NCBI RefSeq assembly: GCF_009193135.1
Contig: NZ_VUKC01000013.1
Coordinates: 1-64,000, forward strand
Direction: 5' to 3'
Source: Georgenia satyanarayanai
GTDB taxonomy: Bacteria > Actinomycetota > Actinomycetes > Actinomycetales > Actinomycetaceae
DNA length: 64,000 bases
Below, piece after piece: positions 37,997 through 46,378 of this stretch. The translations under genes and the position numbers were made by a program. The notes under the pieces are model-generated. The model saw only the letters and a program-made list of their open reading frames with translations. It ran no database searches and was not told the DNA's origin. Numbering within the stretch: the stretch's first letter is position 1; the number at the start of each line of letters is the position of its first letter.

Positions 37997-38027
37997 GGCG
38001 GCAGCCCGCGACAGGAGGAGGAGCTCG

Positions 38028-39005
38028 ATGGTGGACGTGGTGCGGTGGGGCGTGCTCGGAGCGGCCCGGATCGCCGAGAAGGCCGTCATCCCCGCGATCC
38101 GACGAGCCGGCGCGGGGGAGGTCGTGGCGGTGAGCTCGGCCAGCGGCCGGGCGCAGGGCTACGCCGAACGGCTCGACATCGCGCGGCCCTACGGCAGCCA
38201 CGAGGAGCTCCTCGCCGACCCCGACGTCGACGCCGTCTACGTGCCGCTGCCCAACACCGAGCACGCGCGGTGGACGGTCGCGGCGGTGGAGGCGGGCAAG
38301 CACGTGCTGTGCGAGAAGCCGATCGTCCAGGGCGTGGCCGAGCTCGACACGGTCGAGGAGGCGGCCCGGCGGGCCGGTGTGCAGGTCACCGAGGCCTTCA
38401 TGTACCGCTACCACCCGCAGCTGCGGCGGGTGCGCTCGCTGCTGGAGGCCGGGGAGATCGGTGACCTGGTCACGGTCGAGTCCTCCTTCCACTTCGTCCA
38501 GGCGCGCACCGAGCCCCTCGACATCCGGTTGCGCCGCGACCTGGGCGGCGGCGCCCACAACGACATCGGCTGCTACCCGATCGACCTGCTCGGCTGGCTC
38601 ACCGGTGCCGAGCCCGACGACCTCGGCGTGGTCGCGCGCGTCGAGGAGCCGGGCGGGGCGGCCACCCGTGTCTCGGTCGCGGCCCGCTACGGGACGGTGA
38701 CGGCGAACCTCCACTGCTCCTTCGACGCGGCCTTCCGCGCCGAGGCACGGCTCATCGGCAGCGCGGGCACCATCCACCTGCCCGACGCGTTCCGGGCCGA
38801 CCGGCGGGGAGGGGTCGCGCGGGTCGTCGTCGAGCGTGACGGCGAGGAGACCGCCGTCGTCGAGGTCGAGGGGGACCAGTACGGCGCGGAGGTGACGCGC
38901 TTCGCGGAGCGGGTCCGCACCGGCGCACCGGACCCCGAGGACGCCGCCCTCACCCGCCGCACCGCCGCGACCCTCGAGCGCATCACCCGGCTCGCCTACG
39001 CCTGA
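38028..39005 (+). CDS. Gfo/Idh/MocA family NAD(P)-dependent oxidoreductase
   Basis: 325 residues. Rossmann domain (WGVLGAARIAEKAVIPAIR), the family lysine motif CEKPI and the C-terminal alpha/beta domain with RRDLGGGAHNDIGCYPIDL bearing the catalytic Asp/His region. Such enzymes oxidise sugars, inositols or sugar derivatives; the substrate cannot be inferred. ATG preceded by AGGAGGAGG. Convergent with xpb across a hairpin. Confidence 0.9.
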   Translation: MVDVVRWGVLGAARIAEKAVIPAIRRAGAGEVVAVSSASGRAQGYAERLDIARPYGSHEELLADPDVDAVYVPLPNTEHARWTVAAVEAGKHVLCEKPIVQGVAELDTVEEAARRAGVQVTEAFMYRYHPQLRRVRSLLEAGEIGDLVTVESSFHFVQARTEPLDIRLRRDLGGGAHNDIGCYPIDLLGWLTGAEPDDLGVVARVEEPGGAATRVSVAARYGTVTANLHCSFDAAFRAEARLIGSAGTIHLPDAFRADRRGGVARVVVERDGEETAVVEVEGDQYGAEVTRFAERVRTGAPDPEDAALTRRTAATLERITRLAYA

Positions 39006-39032
39006 CGTGCGACCCGCCGGGTCCGACCCCTG

Positions 39033-39059
39033 CCGCCGACAGCTGGATCCCGTCGGCGG
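39033..39059. terminator. Hairpin between convergent oxidoreductase and xpb
   Basis: CCGCCGAC (39033-39040) pairs with GTCGGCGG (39052-39059) around an 11-nt loop. It could terminate both genes. Confidence 0.5.
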
Positions 39060-39070
39060 AGAGCCCGTGG

Positions 39071-40732
39071 TCAGCCCTCGGCGGGGAGAGCGCGGTCGGT
39101 GAGGTCCTCGGCGTCCACGATCCGGTAGGCGTAGCCCTGCTCCGCGAGGAAGCGCTGCCGGTGGGCAGCGAACTCCTGGTCCACGGTGTCGCGGGTGACG
39201 ACGGTGTAGAAGTGGGCGGTCTTGCCGTCGGCCTTGGGTCGCAGCAGCCGGCCGAGTCGCTGCGCCTCCTCCTGCCGGGAGCCGAAGGAGCCGGACACCT
39301 GAACGGCGACCGAGGCCTCGGGCAGGTCGATGGAGAAGTTCGCGACCTTCGAGACGACGAGCACCGGCAGCTCACCGGCGCGGAACTGCGCGAACAGCTG
39401 CTCACGCTGGTTCACGCTCGTCGCGCCGGTGATGACCGGGGCGTCCAGGCGCGCGGACAGGTTCTCGAGCTGGTCGAGGTACTGGCCGATGACGAGCACC
39501 TGCTCGCCCGGGTGGCGGCGCACGATGTCCTCCACGACCCGCTCCTTGCCGCCGGCGGTCGCGGCCAGCCGGTAGCGGTCCTCCGCCTCGGCGGTCGCGT
39601 AGACCATCCGGTCGCTGTCGGGCAGGGTGAGGCGCACCTCGGTGCACTCCGCCGGCGCGATGTAGCCCTGCGCCTCGATGTCCTTCCACGGCGCGTCGTA
39701 GCGCTTGGGGCCGATGAGGGAGAAGACCTCGTCCTCGCGGCCGTCCTCGCGCACGAGCGTGGCGGTGAGCCCGAGCCGGCGGCGGGCCTGGAGGTCCGCC
39801 GTCATCCGGAAGATCGGCGCCGGCAGGAGGTGTACCTCGTCGTAGAGGATGAGGCCCCAGTCGCGGGCGTCGAGCAGCTCGAGGTGCGGGTAGAGGCCCT
39901 TCCGCTTCGTCGTCAGCACCTGGTAGGTCGCGATCGTCACCGGTCGCACCTCCTTCCGGGCGCCGGAGTACTCCCCGATCTCGTCCTCGGTCAGGGTCGT
40001 GCGGCGGAGCAGCTCGTCGCGCCACTGACGGGCGGAGACGGTGTTGGTGACGAGGATGAGCGTCGTCGTCGCCGAGCGGGCCATGGCCCCCGCGCCGACG
40101 AGCGTCTTGCCGGCCCCGCAGGGCAGGACGACGACGCCGGAGCCGCCGTGCCAGAAGGTGTCGACCGCCTCCTCCTGGTAGGGCCGCAACGACCAGCCGT
40201 CCTGCGCGAGGGCGATCGGGTGCGCCTCCCCGTCGACGTACCCGGCGAGGTCCTCCGCCGGCCAGCCGAGCTTGACGAGGACCTGCTTGACCTGGCCGCG
40301 CTCGCTCGCGTGGACGACGACGGTGCTCGGGTCGAGCCGCTCACCGACGAGGCCGGCCATCTTCCGTGAGCGGAGGACCTCCTCGAGCACGGCGACGTCC
40401 GTCGCCTCGAGGACGAGCCCGTGCGCCGGGTGCGCGACGAGGCGCAGGCGCCCGTAGCGGTCCATCGTCTCGGCGACGTCGACGAGCAGGGAGTGGGGGA
40501 CGGGATAGCGCGAGAAGTCGATGAGCGCGCTCACGACCTGCTCGGCGTCGTGCCCCGCGGCGCGGGCGTTCCACAGCCCGAGCGGTGTGAGCCGGTAGGT
40601 GTGGATGTGCTCGGGGGCGCGCTCGAGCTCGGCGAAGGGGGCGATCGCGCGGCGGGCGTCCCGGGAGCGCGGGTGGTCGACCTCGAGGAGCAGGGTCTTG
40701 TCGGACTGGACGATGAGCGGGCCATCAGGCAT
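39071..40732 (-). CDS. xpb: DNA repair helicase XPB
   Basis: 553-residue SF2 helicase of the bacterial XPB/RAD25 group. It has a damage-recognition N-terminal domain, Q/walker region LPCGAGKTLVGAG, Walker B DEVH, LTATLVREDGREDEVF (contains the RED motif), motif IV to VI in the second RecA domain (LVIGQYLDQLE, RQEEAQRLGRLLRPK). XPB in bacteria is thought to act with the nuclease Bax1 in archaea-like repair; no Bax1 gene is present here. Next gene upstream encodes a helicase-associated protein, the usual actinobacterial partner. Confidence 0.93.
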   Translation of the reverse strand: MPDGPLIVQSDKTLLLEVDHPRSRDARRAIAPFAELERAPEHIHTYRLTPLGLWNARAAGHDAEQVVSALIDFSRYPVPHSLLVDVAETMDRYGRLRLVAHPAHGLVLEATDVAVLEEVLRSRKMAGLVGERLDPSTVVVHASERGQVKQVLVKLGWPAEDLAGYVDGEAHPIALAQDGWSLRPYQEEAVDTFWHGGSGVVVLPCGAGKTLVGAGAMARSATTTLILVTNTVSARQWRDELLRRTTLTEDEIGEYSGARKEVRPVTIATYQVLTTKRKGLYPHLELLDARDWGLILYDEVHLLPAPIFRMTADLQARRRLGLTATLVREDGREDEVFSLIGPKRYDAPWKDIEAQGYIAPAECTEVRLTLPDSDRMVYATAEAEDRYRLAATAGGKERVVEDIVRRHPGEQVLVIGQYLDQLENLSARLDAPVITGATSVNQREQLFAQFRAGELPVLVVSKVANFSIDLPEASVAVQVSGSFGSRQEEAQRLGRLLRPKADGKTAHFYTVVTRDTVDQEFAAHRQRFLAEQGYAYRIVDAEDLTDRALPAEG

Positions 40733-40770
40733 CCGACAATTGTCCCGCGCCGGCGGCCACCCGTCACCCG

Positions 40771-40850
40771 GCCACGTGGTGAGTTGACCGACGTTCTGGC
40801 AGCCCGACCCGTCGCCGAGTCGACCAGTTGCGACGGTGGGGGAGGGGGCG
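40771..40850. repeat. Intergenic inverted-repeat element, decayed copy C
   Basis: Between xpb and the upstream helicase-associated gene. The right arm (40823-40842, ACCAGTTGCGACGGTGGGGG) resembles the right arms of copies A and B, then GGGGGAGGGGG runs up to the stop codon of the minus-strand gene at 40853. The left half (GTGGTGAGTTGACCGACG) only weakly resembles the copy B left half. Same position relative to a minus-strand stop as the other copies. Confidence 0.5.
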
Positions 40851-40852
40851 CG

Positions 40853-43096
40853 TCAGTCGGCGACGGCGCTGATGCGGTGGATGGCGACGACGAGCTCGGC
40901 CTCGCGGTCGAGGTCGACCATCCGCACGCGACCGCCCTCGACGCTCACCGGCCGGACCCGCCTGCGCTCCGGCTTGCCGCTCGCGCCGATGAGCACGACG
41001 CGGACCGCGCTGCCGGCGCTCGCGGCCTCCCGCAGCGCCGCGACGGTGTGGACCGGGTCGGTCGCCGGGAGGTCGTCGCGCTGGTCGGCGCGCTCCTGAC
41101 CGGCGCGCATCCGTCCCACGAGCCGCTCCAGCGCGACGTCGTCGGGGCCCTGGACCTGGACCTCACCGGCCCGCCGCACGCGCGGGACCGTCCGGACACC
41201 GCGTCGCGCCTCCGGCCGGCCGCCCACAGCGGCGCCGGGCCCCTCGAGCACCGGGGCCGCCCCGGTGCGCCGCAGGGTCTCGAGCAGCTCCCCGGGCAGG
41301 GCGCGGCTCACGAGCGCCGTCGGGGCGATCTCGCGCAGCCCCAGACCGGCCAGCCGCGGGTCGGCCAGGAGGGCGCGGGTCGTGGCCTCGTCCGGTGTGC
41401 GCAGGTAGCTGCCGGCGCCGCCGACGCGCAGCCGGCCGTGCCGTCGCGCGGTGTCGCCCACGAGGTACTCCAGCGCTTGCGGCAGCGGGGTCCGTGAGAC
41501 GGCGGCCAGCCGCTCGAGCAGCGGCTGCGCCTCCGTGCCGGCATCCAGCGCCCGCCGCACCGACTCCGCGGTGAACCGCACCGTCAGGGCCGCGCCGCGG
41601 CTCTCGACGTCGGCCACCTGGTCGAGCAGCTCGGCGAGCTCACGGGTGGGCCGCCCCGGGACGACGGCGGTGAGGTCGCCCTGGACGAGGATCTCGTCGA
41701 CCGGTTCCGGCAGGTCGCGGGCGAGGGCCGCCGCGGCGTCCTCCGTCCCGGTGGCGAGCGCCCGGCCGGCCGAGCCGAGCGCGCCCGCGCCGGTGAGCCC
41801 GAGCAGCTCCGCCTCGGCGAGGACGGCCGCGACGCTCGCCTCGGGCGGCGTCGCGCGCGGGGCCTGCCAGCGCAGCACCGCGTGGACAGCGGTGGCGGCC
41901 GGTGCCGTCCCGGCGGGCAGGGAGGCGAGCACGGCGAGCACCCGGCGGCGCAAGCGCGCCGCCCAGCCGCGCTCCAGGCCCGGCCCGAGCGCAGCGCGCA
42001 ACGTGCCGCGGTCGTCGCGCGTGCCCACGAGCCACGGCATGCGCGTCGAGGCGAGCCAGCCCTCGGCGAGGGCCACCCACCGGTCGGCCAGCTCGTCCTC
42101 TGCCCAGTCCGCCGCGGGGGCGGCCGGCCCGAGAACGGGACGCTCGCCGTCGTCGTCGGGACCGACGAGGCCCGCCATGGCGGCGATCTCGACGATCTCC
42201 GCGGCCTGCTCCGGGGTGGTGCCCAGGTCACCGGCGAGCCGGCGCAGCTCCCGGACACCCAGCCCCCCGCTGCGCAGCGCGGGCGCCGGCTCCTGCGTCC
42301 ACTCCCGCACGACGACGCCCACGAGCCGGACGAGCTCCTCCGCGGCGCGCGTGGACTCGGCGGCGACGACGGCGGCCGGCCGGGTGGGTGCCTCCACCGG
42401 CGGCGGCTGGGGGTGCGGCTGAGGATGGGTGCGTCCGTGGCGCGCGGCCAGGCCGGTCTCCAGCGGCAGCACCACCTGGGTGGCGCCGAGCCGCTGGAGC
42501 ACGCCGTGGTCGAGGAGCCACCGGATGGCACCGGACGGCTCGCCGCTCGTCACCCCGACCGGGGTCCCGGTGACGAGCGCGTCGAGGACGCGGTGGGCGG
42601 CCGGGGGCGCGTCGGCGAGCACGGCGCCGAGCGCCTCGGGGGTGGTGACGGGCGCGTCGGCGACGTCGAGTGCTGCCAGCGGGGGACCGAGCCGCGCCGG
42701 GTAGGGGCCGAGCGCCTCGTGCAGCGCGAGGACGGGCAGGCCGCCGACGACGAGCAGCAGGCGCTCCAGACGTCCGTAGGCCTCGTCCACGCTCACCGCC
42801 GCCGCCGCCGGGGCGCCGGCGCCCGTCGCGGCCTGCACGGCCGCCACGTCGACCGGACCCAGGCCCCCGAGCGCGCACACCGCCTCGGCGACCTCGAGGA
42901 CGTGCTGGTCCAGGCCGGCGAGCACCCGCTCGACCGAGGGCCGGGAGCAGGCGCGGGCGGCGAGGGCCGTGAGCGTCGTGGGCGGTGGCACGGGCAGGTC
43001 GGGGCGCTCGCGGAGGAGCGCGACGACGTCCGCGTCCGGCCGTCGCGCGAGCTCGGCGACGACGTCGGCCAGCCGGGCCGTCCCGCCGCTGGTCAC
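40853..43096 (-). CDS. Helicase-associated C-terminal domain protein
   Basis: 747 residues, no ATPase motifs. Winged-helix-like repeats lie in the N-terminal half (LDQHVLEVAEAVCALGG). A region at about 465-590 (PVDEILVQGDLTAVVPGRPTRELAELLDQVADVES) matches the helicase C-terminal-like domain (Helicase_C_3) that accompanies XPB in actinobacteria. Probably a DNA-binding partner of the XPB encoded downstream. The start is GTG 43096, overlapping the upstream SseB stop (GTGA); a much longer in-frame upstream extension is antisense shadow of that gene. Confidence 0.82.
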   Translation of the reverse strand: MTSGGTARLADVVAELARRPDADVVALLRERPDLPVPPPTTLTALAARACSRPSVERVLAGLDQHVLEVAEAVCALGGLGPVDVAAVQAATGAGAPAAAAVSVDEAYGRLERLLLVVGGLPVLALHEALGPYPARLGPPLAALDVADAPVTTPEALGAVLADAPPAAHRVLDALVTGTPVGVTSGEPSGAIRWLLDHGVLQRLGATQVVLPLETGLAARHGRTHPQPHPQPPPVEAPTRPAAVVAAESTRAAEELVRLVGVVVREWTQEPAPALRSGGLGVRELRRLAGDLGTTPEQAAEIVEIAAMAGLVGPDDDGERPVLGPAAPAADWAEDELADRWVALAEGWLASTRMPWLVGTRDDRGTLRAALGPGLERGWAARLRRRVLAVLASLPAGTAPAATAVHAVLRWQAPRATPPEASVAAVLAEAELLGLTGAGALGSAGRALATGTEDAAAALARDLPEPVDEILVQGDLTAVVPGRPTRELAELLDQVADVESRGAALTVRFTAESVRRALDAGTEAQPLLERLAAVSRTPLPQALEYLVGDTARRHGRLRVGGAGSYLRTPDEATTRALLADPRLAGLGLREIAPTALVSRALPGELLETLRRTGAAPVLEGPGAAVGGRPEARRGVRTVPRVRRAGEVQVQGPDDVALERLVGRMRAGQERADQRDDLPATDPVHTVAALREAASAGSAVRVVLIGASGKPERRRVRPVSVEGGRVRMVDLDREAELVVAIHRISAVAD

Positions 43097-44946
43097 GGGG
43101 TGGTGCCCTCGCCCTCGCCGGCGCCCGTCCCGTTGCCGTCGCCCGTGCCGCCGTCGCCCGTGCCTGCGGGGGCCGGGGGGAGCTCGGGGTTGCCGAGCGC
43201 GTGCCACACCTGCGCGAGCGGAAGCACGCCCTGGGGACCGGACGGGTTGATGACGAGCGCCTTGGCGCGGTTGGCCACGACCAGCTGGAGCAGAGCCCCG
43301 GCCGGGAGTCGGCGGGCGCCGAAGTCGGGGTTGTAGGCGGCCACCTCGACCGGCGAGGTGAAGGCGAGGAGCACCGGCTTGCCGTCGGTGCGGTCGCGCA
43401 CGAGCACGGGCCCGGCACGTCCGTCGGTCTCGGTGTGCCCGATGAACAGCTGGGTCCCCGGCTCGCCGAGCGCGGTGACCAGCTCCTGGGCGGTGTGCGG
43501 CCCGGTGAGCAGGTCCTTGACGGCGCTCGCGCTCGGCGCGGCGAGCGCGAGCTCGACCTCCTTGCGGCCGATCGCGCACGAGGGGCCGCCCGGGTCGATG
43601 AGGAACCAGCCGAGCTCCTCGGCCTTGCGGAAGGTCTCGAGGAGCGCCGCGCCGGACTGGGCGATGCCGGTGACCCGCTCCTCGGCCGTGGCAGCCTTGG
43701 CGCGGAACTCCGCGAGCGCCGCGTTGCTCGTGAACGCCGCCAGCGCACGGCTGCCGTCCGGCGCCGTCAGCGTGGTGAGACGCAGCTCGGGGGCCGGCGT
43801 GCCGGGCGCGGGCAGCTCCGAGCCGGTCGCGTCGACGACGAGCTTCCCGCCGAGGGCCTGGCGCAGGACGTGGAGCATGCGCCTGGGGCCGGGGTCGGCA
43901 GCGAACTCGGCGACGGCGGCGCGCACGAGCGCGTTGTCCGGCGGCGTGGCAGGCGCGGGCGGTGGGACGACCTCCCCGAGACGGGCGCTGTCGAGGACGA
44001 CCTCCAGCTCCCCCGGCACCGAGCAGTAGTAGAGGGGCAGCCGCCCGTCCTCGTCGATGAGGTCCGCGGGCTGCGCCTCGGTGAGGACGTGGACGCGCGC
44101 GTCGGGGACCGTGCCGGTCGAGGCGCCCGGACCCTGCTCGACGACGGCGAGGATCTGGCCCGCGTCGCGGGACTCGCCCAGCCGCACGATCCACGTGCCG
44201 CGGTCGTCGACGAAGGCGAGCGGGACGCCCACGGTCTCCAGGACGTCGAGGAGCCGCAGCGAGCCACCCAGGCGCAGGCGGCGCCGCCCGGGGCGGGTGC
44301 CGTCGGCGAGCACCGGGCCGTCGCGGTCGACGACGATGTCGAGGACCTCCGGCCGGGGGCGGTCACCGGGCGCGGCGATGCTCGCGACCGCCGCCCCCTC
44401 GGGCTCCACCGCGGCGGCTCCCGGGCGCGCCGTCGTCTCCTCCGCGCCGCGCGGTCCCGGGACGGCGAGACCGGCGGCGGTGATGCGCCGGGTCATCCAG
44501 CCGGGGACGGCGTCGGCGCGTCGCGGGTAGCGGGTGAGGTGGTGAACGAGGTCGGTCGCGTCGAGCGGCTCCTCGCCGTCGCGCCAGGGGCCGGGCTCGG
44601 CGTCGCGGTTGAAACGCCCGGTCACCGTGAAGCTCGGCTCGGGCCAGCCGGCGGCGCTCAGCGTGAGCGCGCCCTCGATCCACGTGCCCTGCTCCGGACG
44701 GGCGCTGAGGTCCTGCAGGCGCCGGGCCAGGGTGTAGGGCGGCTGGTCGGCGGTGAGACGGCCGAGGCGGGCGGTGCGGTCCTCACCGCGGACCTCGACG
44801 ACCCGGAAGGACACGACGTCGCGCAGCGGCCGCAGCTGCAGGTGCAGCTCGTCCCAGCCGGGCTCGGCCGGGAAGCTGTCGACCATCCAGCGGGCCAGCG
44901 CGCTGAGGACCTCCTGCTGGACAGGGTCCGGGGACTGCTGCGTCAT
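43093..44946 (-). CDS. Double SseB-domain protein with unique N-terminal domain
   Basis: 617 residues. An N-terminal ~160-residue domain of unknown function (LHLQLRPLRDVVSFRVVEV, Trp-rich, PGWMTRRIT) is followed by two tandem SseB N-terminal-type domains (about 325-450 with ALAAFTSNAALAEFRAKA; about 480-600 with LLAFTSPVEVAAYNPDFG), a fold implicated in enhanced serine sensitivity and seen in type VII and III secretion contexts. Role unknown. The ATG at 44946 has AAGGG upstream. Coupled to the helicase-associated gene by overlap, an odd partner. A TATACC -10 is upstream at 45000-44995. Confidence 0.75.
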   Translation of the reverse strand: MTQQSPDPVQQEVLSALARWMVDSFPAEPGWDELHLQLRPLRDVVSFRVVEVRGEDRTARLGRLTADQPPYTLARRLQDLSARPEQGTWIEGALTLSAAGWPEPSFTVTGRFNRDAEPGPWRDGEEPLDATDLVHHLTRYPRRADAVPGWMTRRITAAGLAVPGPRGAEETTARPGAAAVEPEGAAVASIAAPGDRPRPEVLDIVVDRDGPVLADGTRPGRRRLRLGGSLRLLDVLETVGVPLAFVDDRGTWIVRLGESRDAGQILAVVEQGPGASTGTVPDARVHVLTEAQPADLIDEDGRLPLYYCSVPGELEVVLDSARLGEVVPPPAPATPPDNALVRAAVAEFAADPGPRRMLHVLRQALGGKLVVDATGSELPAPGTPAPELRLTTLTAPDGSRALAAFTSNAALAEFRAKAATAEERVTGIAQSGAALLETFRKAEELGWFLIDPGGPSCAIGRKEVELALAAPSASAVKDLLTGPHTAQELVTALGEPGTQLFIGHTETDGRAGPVLVRDRTDGKPVLLAFTSPVEVAAYNPDFGARRLPAGALLQLVVANRAKALVINPSGPQGVLPLAQVWHALGNPELPPAPAGTGDGGTGDGNGTGAGEGEGTTP

Positions 44947-44994
44947 CTCTCGCCCTTCGCTCGCTCGGTGGGACCTCCCGGCCCCGTCGTCCAC

Positions 44995-45000
44995 GGTATA
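44995..45000 (-). promoter_or_regulatory. -10 element of SseB operon
   Basis: TATACC on the minus strand, ~42 nt upstream of the expected leader for the ATG at 44946. Confidence 0.45.
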
Positions 45001-45061
45001 GCGCGGCGGCGCCCCACGATCGCCGGAAGCGGATCGGGCCCTCAGGGCGTCCCCGGGCCGG

Positions 45062-45067
45062 TAAACT
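45062..45067 (+). promoter_or_regulatory. -10 element of cold-shock gene
   Basis: TAAACT, the most AT-rich hexamer in the gap, giving a ~55-nt leader before the ATG at 45129. Long leaders are common for cold-shock mRNAs. Confidence 0.4.
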
Positions 45068-45128
45068 GGTGGTTCCCTCCGGCGGCACCCTGCCGCCCCC
45101 CGCTCCCCGTACCGCCCAGAGAGGTCCC

Positions 45129-45512
45129 ATGCCCACCGGCAAGGTCAAGTGGTTCGACGTCGACCGTGGTTTCGGCTTCATCACCGCCGACGACGGCACC
45201 CAGGTCTTCCTCCACGCCTCGGCACTGCCGGCGGACAACCCGAATCCCAAGCCCGGGACGAAGGTCGACTTCGGTCTCGCCGACGGCCGCAAGGGCCCCT
45301 CCGCGCTGTCGGTGCGGCTGCTCGACCCGCCGCCGTCGGTCGCCAAGGCGCACCGCCGCCCGGCCGAGGACATGGTGCCGATCGTCGAGGACCTCATCCG
45401 TGAGCTCGACCGTGCCTCCGGTGAGCTGCGCCGCGGCCGGTACCCGGAGAAGGGGCGCGGCACGAAGCTCGCCCAGGTGCTCCGCGTCCTCGCCGACCAG
45501 TTCGACGCCTGA
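45129..45512 (+). CDS. Cold-shock domain protein with C-terminal extension
   Basis: 127 residues. CspA-type domain (1-64) with RNP1-like KWFDVDRGFGFI and RNP2-like VFLHASAL, plus a basic helical extension (about 70-127, ending LAQVLRVLADQFDA) not found in the 66-residue single-domain CspA. RNA chaperone, likely during cold or stationary adaptation. GAGAGG precedes the ATG. Next gene begins 23 nt later with its own -10. Confidence 0.92.
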   Translation: MPTGKVKWFDVDRGFGFITADDGTQVFLHASALPADNPNPKPGTKVDFGLADGRKGPSALSVRLLDPPPSVAKAHRRPAEDMVPIVEDLIRELDRASGELRRGRYPEKGRGTKLAQVLRVLADQFDA

Positions 45513-45529
45513 GCCCTGGCAACTAGGAT
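45501..45529 (+). promoter_or_regulatory. Promoter of DUF3027 gene, leaderless layout
   Basis: TTCGAC (45501-45506), 17 nt, TAGGAT (45524-45529), then 6 nt to the GTG at 45536. It overlaps the 3' end of the cold-shock gene. Confidence 0.5.
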
Positions 45530-45535
45530 CAAGTC

Positions 45536-46378
45536 GTGACTGCACCCGCCGTGCTCGTGCCCCGCACCGCCCCACCCGCCAAGGAGGCGGTGCTGGCGGG
45601 GGCCGTCGACCTCGCTCGCGAGGCCGTCGTCGGCGATGTCGGCGAGGCGCAGGTGGGGGAGCACGCGGGCTACGTCGTCGAGGACGCCCGGCTCCTCACC
45701 CACGTCTTCGCCTCGCTCCTCCCCGGCTACCGCGGGTGGTACTGGGCGGTGACGCTGGCCCGGCCACCGCGTGCCCGCCGCGCCACCGTCGTCGAGGTCA
45801 ACCACCTGCCCGGCTCGGAGGCGGTGCTCGCGCCCGGCTGGGTGCCGTGGTCGGAGCGGCTGCAGCCCAGGGACGTCGGGCCCACCGACGAGCTGCCCTA
45901 CGTCGGGGACGACGAACGGCTCGACGCCGGGTACGAGGCCACCGGCCGCGACGCCGACGTCCTGGGGCCCGAGCTCGCCTACGAGGTGGGTCTGGGCCGC
46001 GAGCGGGTGCTGTCCGCCGAGGGCCGCCGCCAGGCCGCGACCCGCTGGTACGAGGGGGAGCGTGGCCCCACCTCCCGCGGCGCCCGCGCCGCCGGGGCCC
46101 CGTGCTCGACCTGCGCCTTCTTCCTGCCCCTGGCGGGCTCCCTGCGTCAGGTCTTCGGCGTGTGCGGCAACGAGTGGTCACCCGACGACGGCGGCGTCGT
46201 CAGCCTCGACCACGGCTGCGGCTCCCACTCCGAGACGGGCGAGCGGAAGCGGCCCAGCGACTGGAACCCGGCCGCGCCCGTCGTCGACGAGTTCGACCTC
46301 GACATCGTCTCCGTGGGCACCCCCCACGACCCCCCGGCCGGCGAGCCGCAGACCGGGACCACGCCCGACAACTCGTGA
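45536..46378 (+). CDS. DUF3027 family protein
   Basis: 280-residue actinobacterial family: EVNHLPGSEAVLAPGWVPWSERLQP, and a Cys cluster (CSTCAFFLPLAG, FGVCGNEWSPDD, DHGCGSH) that could bind zinc or iron. No known function; its usual neighbourhood is a cold-shock gene, as here. GTG start, leaderless. Its stop overlaps the MFS start (GTGA). Confidence 0.85.
   Translation: MTAPAVLVPRTAPPAKEAVLAGAVDLAREAVVGDVGEAQVGEHAGYVVEDARLLTHVFASLLPGYRGWYWAVTLARPPRARRATVVEVNHLPGSEAVLAPGWVPWSERLQPRDVGPTDELPYVGDDERLDAGYEATGRDADVLGPELAYEVGLGRERVLSAEGRRQAATRWYEGERGPTSRGARAAGAPCSTCAFFLPLAGSLRQVFGVCGNEWSPDDGGVVSLDHGCGSHSETGERKRPSDWNPAAPVVDEFDLDIVSVGTPHDPPAGEPQTGTTPDNS

Noticed and set aside
43097-44194. Upstream extension of the helicase-associated gene
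   Set aside because: Overlaps the SseB gene in another frame and has Arg-rich shadow composition; GTG 43096 with overlap is a better start.
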